From the NCBI GenBank assembly GCA_003254905.1, contig QANU01031477.1, positions 297,032-361,031 on the forward strand: a stretch of 64,000 bases of DNA. Direction: 5' to 3'. The stretch comes from Nissolia schottii (Eukaryota; Streptophyta; Magnoliopsida; Fabales; Fabaceae). The position numbers and the translations under genes are program-made. Below the pieces are notes generated by a model that searched no databases, was not told where the DNA came from, and saw only the letters and a program-made list of their open reading frames with translations. Below, one piece after another: positions 44,216 to 54,998 of the stretch (position 1 is the stretch's first letter; every line of letters begins with the position of its first letter).

Positions 44216-45117
44216 ACTAAATTGCCAAGGAGAGATCATGGGAGAAATTGACCCCAGTTTAGATTAGTATGATAAAGATGAAGCTGGGCTTGTGCTTAGT
44301 CTTGGACTGCTTTGCTGTCATCCCAAACCTGATTAGAGGCCTAATATGAGGAGGATTGTCCAGTTCCTTCTGGGAGAAGTAACCCTTCCTCTATTTCCTC
44401 TTGACATTCACTGTGTCTGTGAACCTCCTAGACCAATAATGGACCACCAGTACAACTTTCCAGATGATTCAGACCCTTCAAGTTCTAGAGTCTACTGATC
44501 AAAATATTGTAGGGGTGACTTTATAGATGTAGAAAAAGAAAGCAAGGAAACAAACCAGAATCATGTCAATTCCATAATTCTATTATCCATATTTCTTCTG
44601 GTAAAGAATTTGATCCACTCTCCCCTGTATACCATGTCCTGTTCTTTTTTGAGGCTGGGAACTGTCATATGGTCAGTCTATGTTTTGCAACTTCGTTTAG
44701 GGCAGGAATTCTGAGTCAAAAGCACGCATGCCATGATTATTCATTCAATTGAATGTATGCTGATCTATATAATCTGCTTCTGTTTACTCAGGCATATCAT
44801 TAGAACTACTCTACTAGCCTAATATTTTGTAATTGCAACTTGCATGGATAAACAAGAATGTTCAAACACAGCGTTTCAATCCCACACAGGAACAGACGCA
44901 ATGCTTAGTTGAAGAAAAATGATTTCCTGTTAACTGCAGTTAAAAAAGATTCTCATAATGAACAGCTATTCATCCTTGTTCCATGATAAACCCCTAGATA
45001 AGCATTAAATAAGAAATGAAAAATCACAAATCACATAAATCTTAAAATCACATGCCTATTTCATTGAAATATAATGATCTGCAGTAGTTCCAGTAATGGA
45101 TTGACATAATCACATTT

Positions 45118-48100
45118 TCATATGGTTTGATGAAGAATCAGCTGCTCATGTATCATTCTGAATTTCTCTTTGAGCCTCTTGATCTGAAAAAACCACAAAA
45201 ATATTGGACATTAAGTTTCCATATCTAAAAATTATTTACTAGAAGAACTATGCCATATGAATTATGAAATACCCTTTTCAGTTCAATTTCCATATCTCTC
45301 TTCTGCTGCCCTAAGGAGTTCTGCAGATTGGTTATGTCAAAAATATTATCCAGATCATCCTCGAAAGCAGATTCTAGGTCTTCCCGAAGAAGTGCAGGCA
45401 ACTTATCCACAATGGGCATCAAAAGGAAACAGTTGTACTGCAAAATATTAGGTATAATCAGTGCAAAAAAATATATAAGAAACAAAGGTGAACTAATGAA
45501 CAAGCAGGAAACGTCACAAACCTTTAATTCTGTGGAAACCAAGAAATATTCTCTAATGCCATGGAATATTTGTTGCACCAAACCATAAACAATCCTTTCA
45601 GATGAAGGTGCGAGCCTCCGATTCCAAAGTGTGCTATCCAGAAGGTCAGCAAGCTTTGTATCTGTTGTCTGAACGGATGTGCTAGAATCAGTGCCAGAGG
45701 CCAAATGGCTGAGCTTTACATCTGATTGTGGCTTTGTGTCCTCTTTCTCTTGTGGACTTGTTTGTGGTAGAATAGTTGTTGTAGGATTATTACACACATT
45801 GGAATGCTCTGTTCCACCAAATGAATCTAAGAACTGACGTAACCCAGCCCGACTCTACAAAATTGACAGTGACACCCGAAGGAGATATCAATGAGCCAGA
45901 TAAACGTAGCATAGCAAATAATATTTTACTCATTGGTTCATACAGTAAGTGTGCAATCATACAAGCGTAGCTCTAATTCAAATGAATGAGATCAAGTAAA
46001 ATGCAGCATGCTAAAGCATCTCCCTCTGTCAATGCCCAATAGATCAAGTATACCTTATTGTGGAGAGACCATGAGACATATCTTGTCGTGCTTACTAAGT
46101 CCTCCATACATCTGTAACAAAGCAGTGCGGAAAAGTGGCATTTAGAAAACAATTCAAAAAAGTAGAAAGAACACCAGCACTAATATATAACAGTTATTCA
46201 TGTATGAAAAAAGAAAACAGATAAACCATAGATGAGCATGTGACAATGAGACTTACAAGATTCATGATTACAAAGTTTAGTATGATGCCATTTTCCCTTT
46301 TTTGGATTTTTTTTTTCAAAAAAAAAAAAAAAAATACTCATGGTTTCATTAGACATACTGAAACAAACTTATAGTAATTGGGGACAAGTGGTGGTTAACT
46401 TTTCATGGCATGATTTTTCAGTAGACTCTGCGAAGTTGTTGAAGGCAGAGGCAACACGCCTGAGGAACACCTCATGGCCACTTAGATACTCACCATCTTT
46501 CTGTCAAAAACAAAAGATAAAAGAAATGTCGTAAAAATAACAAATTATTAATTGCACACTGTCTGGAAATTTCTGAAATGAAGCATAAACAATTGATCCA
46601 TAAAATATATGACGAGCATACCTGAAGAAGATAAACAGATATTGGAAGTAATCTCTTAAGTATATGCAACAGTCTAGACCCCAACTGTGTCAAGAACAGA
46701 TAATTAATTAGTTAGGGGACTGAAACATCAAAGGTTAAAAAGTTTTTGGGATATCTTATAACTCACAGAAGTAGGAATATATTTCTTATTTAAAATTGAG
46801 TTTACTGGATTCTTAAGTTTAGGATACTTGCTAAACCCATAATAAGAATAGGGTAGTTTGAATCAAATAAATAAGGCTTATTATGATCCATGATACTTAG
46901 ATCAAGGGACACCAAGTCTCTTTAGAAGACTACTTGATTTCAAGTTTAAATCCCATTGAGGCTAATTTTTCTTACGCCTTAGCCTACCTTCTCCCTTCCT
47001 ACACCACGACACAGATCTCATTCGGAACCCAAAAAGGCTTATTATTAGTATAACGTATTTCATTTTTGCCATTGGAGTTTGTCAAGAGAATTACGGAATT
47101 TTCAATAATACAAATTGGGATTGAGGACAGTAGTGACATTGTTAAAATAAATTGTTACAAACCCAATAGCCAGTATAGCTGAATCGGGAAAGGGAAACCA
47201 GAAAGGAAAGAAAATAATTCCCTTGCCTTTTCATTACTCCAGAAAATATAAAAAGGGAAAGAGCAATAATGGAATAGTAGGGGGCTGATTAGCAACAGAT
47301 CGGGGATTGGAGTAATAAGGGGGAAGAATAAATCAAGAGAGAATAAATAGGGGAATAAATCAAGAATAGGAGAAATAAGGGGGGAATAAATCAGTTAGAA
47401 AATAAATAAGGAAATAAGGAATCCCCAGGAGGAAATCAAGCATAGTCCTTGATTCTTTCTTAGTAAGAAAGTATATGTACAGATCGGGTAGCAGGGAGGA
47501 AGGCACCGAACCAGAATCTGAAGGAAAGGAGGGCCAAGGCAACCTTAATCCCAAAACGTGACTTTCTGTGTACGTGTTCTATCTGTTATTTATATTTCCT
47601 GCCAGGTTCTGCACCTGAACTCCCCACTGGAGTTCAGTTTTCACATTAATACAGCAGTTATTTCAGTAAATTGTTTTCCATTGGTACCAGTTTTAACATA
47701 AATCCTTCACATGGTATATATGGATTAGTATTCCTAATGAATTAAAAGGATCAAAGAAAGAAAGAAATATATTCCCTCATAGTTACCTGATGAAGGAAAG
47801 GTTCAAATGTGTCACGAGCCTTTGCAACAGCAATTACACAAGCAGTCCTGGTTACTCAAAATAATAATTATTTTAATCTTTGATAATTAGTATTTAGTAC
47901 TATTAGAAAAATGTGTAGATAAAACCTAGAACTACCTAGAGTAGTTTGTTCCATCATGAATATCTTCAACTCCACAAGCATTTACAATTTCTTCCCGGGT
48001 AATTGGGGGACACTTGATTCCTCCAACCACAAAACGAAATTCAGCCATTGCCCGATGATATTGTGCACCACCATAGAGGCGCATCCCAGCATTCTACATA

Positions 48101-51100
48101 CAAGGATAATCCAGCCTATCAGATATTTGCTTAACAAGATTCTGGAAATAGTTCTGAAAAAGCTTGCAACACAACACAAATGTGAAACTCATATAAAAGT
48201 GGTCATTAATAGGCATCACTGCATAAGTTAAATGAAATCATCAGAAAAAAAGGGTAATTATGTATATTTTTTATAAAAAAGAGAGAAAATAGAAAAATAA
48301 AATGAGCATGCACTCTGTTATCCTCTCCATTGAAAAAAAAGAAGCAGGACTTAAGTAAAGAAAAAAGCAAGTTAAAAACAATTTTACAACTTACAGGTAT
48401 TAGCTTGTGAGGGATCTGAACACCATCAGCGCCAACAAATGCACCTCCATTTATTCGCTCATCTTGTAGTGCTTCACCTGAAACAAAACAAAAACAAAAA
48501 AAGTGTCAAGTAATTAATCATGACCATTTGGCATTTGTCAAGTGAAATGCCATATCTCAATAAAAGACAGGTAATTTACCAAACTTATCAGGAGGTGCGA
48601 TAACTGTCCCTTTGAGCAGCAACGACAACTGAATAACAGAAAATATGAGTCAGGGGAGGAAAAGCACTATCGATTCCAACAGATGCCAAAAGATAAAGAA
48701 CTGTTCATATGAAAGTCCATATAGAATACTGGATTTACATAAAAAAAAATTTACTCCACAAGCTAAACATCCAGATTAAAGAACCTTTCCCTTGATCAGA
48801 GTTCTTATATCTACCAACATTTGAAATTCACACAACAAAGCAGGATCATATACTAAAAAGAAAATCAAATGTATGACATAAAAACCTTGGTCAAGAACAG
48901 ATCATGGAAAGTTCTTCCCTTCTCCTTCAGTTTGGCTTCATCCAGTGAGCTGTATATAATTAGAAGAAAGAATAGCATAAGTGATGACAAGAAGATAGAC
49001 AGAGGTAACAGTAAAATCTTAAAGAAAATTATATTATCATCCCTGCCCCTTCTTATGTAGATCAGGTTTAAAATAGATATTTTTCACTTTAATACAGACC
49101 TCAATTCTTGATTTATATCACTCAATTTCCTTGTTGCACTTCTGTACTCCTTCTCAAGAAGCGGAATGATCAACGGGACATTATTTATATACCTATCACA
49201 TTCATTCTTAAGGATTTAGCCATATAATGTAAAATTATTTATGAATCTATAAGCATTATTTAGAAACAGCGCAAACAAAAACAATTTGAAATGTATAAAC
49301 CTCTTTTGTAGCATTTCTTCCAGAAACAACCTAAGTTTGCTCACACCTATCCTACTTCTTTCTTGCTTTGACAATGACCTTCCCAACTTCTCCTCCAAAG
49401 ATGCAACATCTTCGATCTCTCTGAAGTATACAGCCTGCATCCACAAGTACACCTAAATAGATCAAGGAAAGGCAACCCTGGGTATTTCATGCTTCCCAAT
49501 CAAAAGAAACAGCCCATAGAACTAGAAGACAGCCGTATGTACACCAAACAGAGCATAAGAATTTAAAAAGTCATACTGAAAGAACAAAATGATTCCAAGG
49601 ACCAAACCAAGTTTCAAGCTTTCAATCTGAAATGAAAAGGAGAGGCAATTAATTAATTAATCAATATGAGGGCTTAACCTGTTTGAACTCATCATTGGAC
49701 CGGTAGACAGAATCACTTCCAGAACCAACTCTTCCAGAAGGCACAGATGTGAAGAAGGGAGAGTCACCGAGAATGCAGCCATCAAGAGTACATGCAGGTG
49801 GTGAAAGGAAAACTTCAACATCGGATGGACGTGCAAATTGAGGTATCCTGGTATCTAGCTTAGTTGAGACAACTACGGTTCTTGACAACTCAGGGTCAAT
49901 CTAAAAATAAAAAGAAAAAACTTGATTGAAGCCATGGCATGCTGTACCTATACCAAGATTTTTCTTTGCTCTAAATTCCAGTAATATAGCCTATAAACTT
50001 CATGCTAATAATATTATATATTATTCCCCTGATTGCAAACAGCCAAATAGATAGCTTCTTAAATGTTTATCAAGTAAAACATAGAGGATCAATTGCAAGA
50101 ACTATTCACTATTTCTTGCATCCTTAACAATATTAGCTTCAATGCAATGCAACCAAACTATTTTTCCTTCTTTTTTTTTTAATTATTTTTTCCTTTCAAT
50201 CACTATGTCCCATGAAAGGGTGAACATTCAGCAATGTTCCCTACTTAAACTATTAGCTAGGCAGTACTTTAAAGGAAAACTAATCAGGACAACAAGCACA
50301 AACATTAAGAGAGGCACATACCTGCATCACAACACATCTTGTAGTTGCATTGCTCCAGTCACTACAATCTTCAAGGCACAATATAATAAACTCCTTGTGT
50401 TGCATTTTCGCCCGCACTAGAGACTCCACCGCACGTGCATGTGCCTGTCAGTCAATGAGACCTTACAAGTCCACCATCACCAACAAAAACAATGTCCACG
50501 GGGAACCCAATCCGGTAGGGTTTGAGCAACTCGAAAACTTACCTGCAGTGCCCTATTTTTCCTACCAGGAGCAGGAGCAATAAGGCCAGGAGTATCGATG
50601 ATAGTAAGGTTGGGGCAATACTTGTACTCCACTCTAATAATTATCTCCTTAGCAGAGAATTGACAAGAATCACGCTCCAACCTCTCGTTCTCAGCTTCAA
50701 TATACACCTACAAAGAACAGCATCAACGCAAAACAATTCAACTTAACAATTCTTCATAAATGAAATTAAAAGCCCGAAACTTTCAAGAATTCAGCATGAT
50801 GGGCAACTAACAAAAATACAAACTTTGACCCCATTTTCCCAACCCCATAGTAAAAACTGCAATAAAAGACCAAAATGCAGGACTTTTGGGGGAGGGAAAC
50901 CTGGATTTCGGGGAGGGACATGTGGTGGGAGAGAGAAGGGTCGGAGTCGGAGACGAGGAAGCAGGAAGGGGAGTGGCATTGAGGGTCGTACTTCAAGTGG
51001 AGGGTGATGGGGCGGCGGGTCTTGGTGCCGCCGCCGACGTGGTTGAACTGGAAGCCCATGAGGGCCTCGACGAGGGCGCTCTTGCCGTCGGACTGGTGGC

Positions 51101-51257
51101 CGACGAGGAGGACGGCGGGGGCGTCGAAGGGGGTGTGGAGGTCCTGGGCGAGGGCGTGGAGCTCGTTGTAGGCTTCGTAGAGGCGCCACTGCTCCTCCTC
51201 GTCATGGCACTCTTGCTGGTGCTGTTGGTGATTGTGGTTCTCTGTTGCTCCCTCCAT
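45118..51257 (-). CDS. ARC5: Chloroplast-division dynamin-related protein ARC5/DRP5B
   Basis: Seventeen exons join in frame to give 764 residues (Arabidopsis ARC5 is of similar size): 51257-50901, 50707-50543, 50444-50322, 49900-49679, 49434-49301, 49192-49100, 48949-48886, 48628-48580, 48477-48395, 48093-47936, 47847-47787, 46684-46622, 46500-46400, 46111-46054, 45854-45522, 45437-45273, 45183-45118. The GTPase domain has G1 GHQSDGKS (53-60), the GGGTKTRRP switch, G3 DTPG (157-160) and G4 TKLD (228-231). Downstream blocks such as NAGMRLYGGAQYHRAMAEFR and LADLDLSTLWNR-like LADLLDSTLWNRRLAPSSER, and the C-terminal GED-like part (LLMPIVDKLPALLREDLESA), follow the ARC5 order. ARC5 forms a ring on the cytosolic face of the chloroplast outer membrane, recruited by PDV1/PDV2, and also acts in peroxisome division. 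Intron 11 holds a probable solo LTR. No disabling change was seen. Confidence 0.97.
47140..47698. mobile_element. Possible solo LTR in ARC5 intron 11
   Basis: A 559-base stretch that begins TGTTAAAAT and ends GTTTTAACA, the inverted TG...CA termini expected of an LTR. It has purine-rich (GGGGAATAAATC repeats) and mixed segments unlike the neighbouring introns, and it explains why this intron exceeds 1 kb. No matching 5-base target duplication was found, so this is tentative. Confidence 0.4.
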
Positions 51258-51306
51258 GGACACACCCTCTACTCCAAATTCAGATAAGGAAGGGAGGGAG
51301 GGACTG

Positions 51307-51307
<1 letters not shown>

Positions 51308-51346
<39 letters not shown>
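51308..51346. repeat. (GT)n microsatellite in the ARC5 leader or promoter
   Basis: About 19 GT units (CA on the gene strand) 50-90 bases upstream of the ARC5 start codon, so it lies in the leader or core promoter. Confidence 0.95.
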
Positions 51347-51347
<1 letters not shown>

Positions 51348-51389
51348 ACTGTGTCTATACTGAACTACCCACACAAAATCAGTCAGCAA

Positions 51390-52749
51390 GCGATAATCGC
51401 GGTTAACAGTGTATTAAGTATCAACTTCAATAACGTTTTTGAGATGATATACGGTTAGGCTTCTTGTACATCTTTCCTCTACCGAAAGTAAATGTTGTTC
51501 ATATTTTTGACTTTATTTTTCTTTCTTTGAATGATCAAGGGCTTAGATATTCTATGAAGGAAGACATGTTTTCCTCCTCCACAATGTCCAAATAAGACTC
51601 GTATCAATACATAATTGCAGCCGCAAAATGCCAAAGTAACAGCTGCGTTTGTTGACGTGGCAGTGTTTTTGTGTTAATGCATTTTATGTTTTTTTTAGCT
51701 TTGAAGGTCCCACACATAAGATCCAAGGGTGGAGATATGTGCATGAAATAAGTACTTCGTCCTCTTTTAGCATGCAATTATTCCCTTCATTTTATGAGTT
51801 AAGGCATTTGTCTTCAAATGTTCTGGACTTTGCTGCCAACAATTGTTTTGGTAGGGTTTAGGGCCTTCTCCATTATATCTAAATATTACTCAGATTTCCC
51901 ACTCTCTTTTTGTTGTCATCTGATTTCTTACCTAGGCCTCTGTCAAAGTGGTATTCCGTATTGGTAATTTCTTTCTAAAACATATCCCAAACCCAATGAG
52001 AAATTGTGTAACTAGCTCCATAATGAATCCTAGCAGCTTCTTCTACCTCTTTTTAAGTTGGACTTCCTTTCAAGCCCTTACACGAAAAGAAAGAAAAAGA
52101 CAAAAGCAAAAGCCCATTTGGGCAAGCTAAGCTGCTTAAGGAATAAAGTTCCCTTCAGCCCACAGTCCCCCCGCCCCCAAAAAAAAAGGGAAAAAAGAAA
52201 AAGAGGAATTATGTTCCCTTCAACTAAAGACCGCAGGGAATTTTGACCAAAAAACAAAACTAGACTGTAGTATGTTACTTCTTTTTTATGCATGGCTATA
52301 ATTTACAAAGGGTAAAGTAGAGGAAGCCTGATGGGACCCGGGATAAACCAGCTTCTTACGAATTGCAGCACCAAAGTACTAGTTAATCTAATTCTCGTCA
52401 TATGCTGAACCTGAAATTCAGACAATAGCAGATGCCTTAATAAGGAAGAATTACCAACTCCATCCACATAGACTGAAACAAAATACTTACTCAGTTAAAC
52501 CAGACCATGCTGATACTGTTATTCTAATAAAATGCCATCATTCTGACACGTATGTAAAACATTCTGGCCTCAACAGATCATAAAAAGTCGCCACAGTTTA
52601 ACATACCAAAATTGTATATGCTCAAGTGGGAAAAGGGGGGAAAATATTCAAATGGCAGCGGAAAAATGGTGTTAACTTCTTAGGGTATCAAAGGAGGAAC
52701 TGCAGCAGTATATTCCATCACTGAGGAGCCATTTTATCAATATGGGGAA
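51390..52749. other. Intergenic region between ARC5 and the Ser/Pro-rich protein gene
   Basis: No gene is supported. From 52360 rightwards it belongs to the duplicated segment shared with 23840, so the 3' flank of the gene was part of the duplication. The genes on both sides run leftward. Confidence 0.6.
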
Positions 52750-53490
52750 TCACTGCACCCGCTCGCAAAGGCTTACGAATATTGGTAGCCTCCTTTTAGC
52801 AGTCCAGCCACGGAGAAGACTGGAGATATATGAATCAACTTCTTCCCTTGATGGAGCTTTACCTTCTGAACCATTTGGGAGGACAACCTCAATGCCATCA
52901 TCCACAGGTGACCAGTCACTCAAAGTTTTGGGATTGGCAGGGGCAAGGGTACGGCGAGGTTCTTGTTCAACAGGTGAAGGCTCAGATTTAACAGGTGAAG
53001 CTGGTTGGGATTTTGTGCCTACAGAATCAGCTGTTGCATGGTGCTGATGAGCACACGGGCTATTGGAGCCATATATACGTGACCCTGCACTCAAAGGTGA
53101 TAATTTGCCCGTATGTGCCTGCAAAACCCAAGAAGTAATTGCACATTAAGTGTTTATTTTGTTTAAAAAAAGTAAATGGTGACAGCATCTTTTGATTATT
53201 TTACCTCAGATTTTGACTTCATGGAGATAGGAGTTGAATGAAGATCTTCTTTTCCGCGTGCAAACTGCAAGTTATTGATTTTAACGAGGTAAACAACTAT
53301 TGTAGCATCAAGCCATTAAATACCATATACAGGGAAGTTTATTTACTATTGACAAATCAGAAAGGCATGCTATTTGCTTCATTACCTCATTAATAATCAC
53401 TAGGCCAACCAAATCAAATCTTATTAGAGAACAAATATGGATAATAAATAGACTGATAATACACTATATTGCGTAAACAAATAAAATATT
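52360..53490 (-). repeat. Duplicated segment, copy within the intact gene (partner at 23840-25960)
   Basis: Covers the 3' flank, exons 3 and 2, and part of intron 1 of the gene at 52750-54166. The copy at 23840-25960 has an extra 950 bases and no exon 1, so this is taken as the parental arrangement. Confidence 0.85.
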
Positions 53491-54166
53491 ATTAGATAAT
53501 AATTATGCCCCGGTCAAGAACCACAAAAAAAAAATGATTTGTACAGTTATGGCGCGAACCAACCTGGCCCTTGGAGTTGTGGCGGCAGTTTCCAGATTCT
53601 CCCCAATCTCTACTCTTCGCCCAGGGCAACGATGAGGATGACGACGAAGACAAGCCGCGGCCAGAAGAGGAGGATGAAGATCTTCCACTTTTTCCTCCCG
53701 ACGTTGACCTCACCAGAATGTCATCCATCACAAGAACTTCCTCGTCTACCTTAACCGGCGTCCCGTACCTCGGCGGCGGCGGCGCGATCTCTAAGTTCTC
53801 GACCGAAGAGAGCGGCGAGCGCGACAACCTACCGCGAGGACCGAAGCTGCTGTTCCCCCAACTGCTACTGCTGTACTGCTGCGGTTTCGGGGACCAGTAC
53901 TTGCTGGAGCCGAACGTCGGAGAAGTGAAGGCCTCGCCGGCGGTGATAACCTTTCCGGAGATCGGAGATCCGGCGAATAAGTACCGTGTGAGCGGCGAGC
54001 CGACGTCGACATTCTCGGCGAACGGTTGGAACCTTGGACTCATCGTCATCGATTGGAGGAAGCGTTCTCGTTGATCGTCCATCTCCATCTGCAACGGCGA
54101 AACGTTTTCGTTCAAAGCCTTCGCCTTCTTCACCTTGCCGCTGCTTCGTGCGCTTTCCATCGCCAT
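52750..54166 (-). CDS. Uncharacterised plant Ser/Pro-rich protein
   Basis: Three exons (54166-53564, 53264-53205, 53118-52750) join in phase 0 and give 343 residues. I do not recognise a named family. The N-terminus is basic (MAMESARSSGKVKKAKALNE). It is followed by MSPRFQPFAENVDVGSPLTRYLFAGSPIS, GSSKYWSPKPQQYSSSSWGN and PPPPRYGTPVKVDEEVLVMDDI, many with Ser-Pro or Thr-Pro sites suggesting proline-directed phosphorylation, then a poly-Ser tract. The C-terminal exon has a conserved-looking block LSDWSPVDDGIEVVLPN and EEVDSYISSLL...KRRLPIF, also kept in the truncated paralogue at 24212. It has no signal peptide or membrane segment, so a nuclear or cytosolic location is likely. The start used is the first ATG; the frame is open a few codons further upstream. 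Confidence 0.82.
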
Positions 54167-54181
54167 TTTCCTGCGTTTCAA

Positions 54182-54998
54182 ACGCGAAACAAATCACGAA
54201 GCCGTTCGAATCACGACGCGGACGAATCTCTCTGAACGCAATTTGATTTTCGTGGAACCAAAAATTTTGAACTCTCGTTTCGTTCCTCGCTAAATCAACC
54301 ATGGATTACGCCGTAAGTTTTTCATCAGTTCATCTAAGAATCAAAGCACAAAAAATTGGAGAGAAGAATTCGTTCCTAGAAAAGAAAAATGGTAGAAGCA
54401 AAATAGGAAAACAGAGAGAATCGGGAGAGGAATTACATGCGTGAGAATGGCGATTCAGTGCGGTTCCAGAGCGAGGCTGGTTCTTCAGCATGGGAGAGAC
54501 AAATCGAGATTAGAGTGTAGAGGTAGAAGAAAAAGTTGCCGCTTTTAAGAGTACCAGAACTTGTTATCTGAGAAACCTCTTATTTATACCGTGCAAGTGG
54601 TGATTGATTCATATGCGATTGTGTTTCTCAGTTTTCAGGGCTTTTACTTTGAAGTCTTGCTAGAAGGTTTGGTAGCGCAACGCGTTAAATACATTAAAAG
54701 CTAAAGATTCAACAACACAAGGATTTAATTGCAGCGAATGCAGAGAATGACAGGTTGTGGCATTGGATTTATGTGATTAGTTTTACATTGCCATTGCCAC
54801 AGAATGAAAGCCATCTACCGATAAAAATAAAGCACTACCACAAACAATAACAGCCTGATTGGCTATAATCAACACCCAGACTATACACCAGTTATTCAAC
54901 AAGCACCACAAACCTTATACACAATTCCATGATGGAAATGGTCCCTAGATCCTAAAATGAATCTACAACTTACTGAATCACCAGACTCCCCTCCTATT
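54182..54998. other. Promoter of the Ser/Pro-rich gene and 3' flank of the zinc-repeat gene
   Basis: Both neighbours run leftward, so this stretch contains the leader and promoter of the gene starting at 54166 (up to about 54600) and the 3'UTR of the gene ending at 54999. On the minus strand TATAAATAAG (near 54590) is a candidate TATA box. A leader intron is possible. Confidence 0.5.

Larger units (their letters stand above)
37569..45117. other. Gene-free intergenic region of about 7.5 kb
   Basis: No gene is supported. The sequence is AT-rich and contains a truncated LINE (40170-40282), two SINE-like units (40719-41064), a second TRIM-like element (41963-42330), a 70-base tandem dimer (42791-42935) and a decayed fold-back element (44056-44215). 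The right end would be the 3'UTR of ARC5. Confidence 0.6.

Noticed and set aside
50791..51287. Arg/Pro-rich and Gly/Val-rich open frames over ARC5 exon 1
   Set aside because: They are shadows of the GC-rich first exon; the dynamin GTPase motif lies in another frame.
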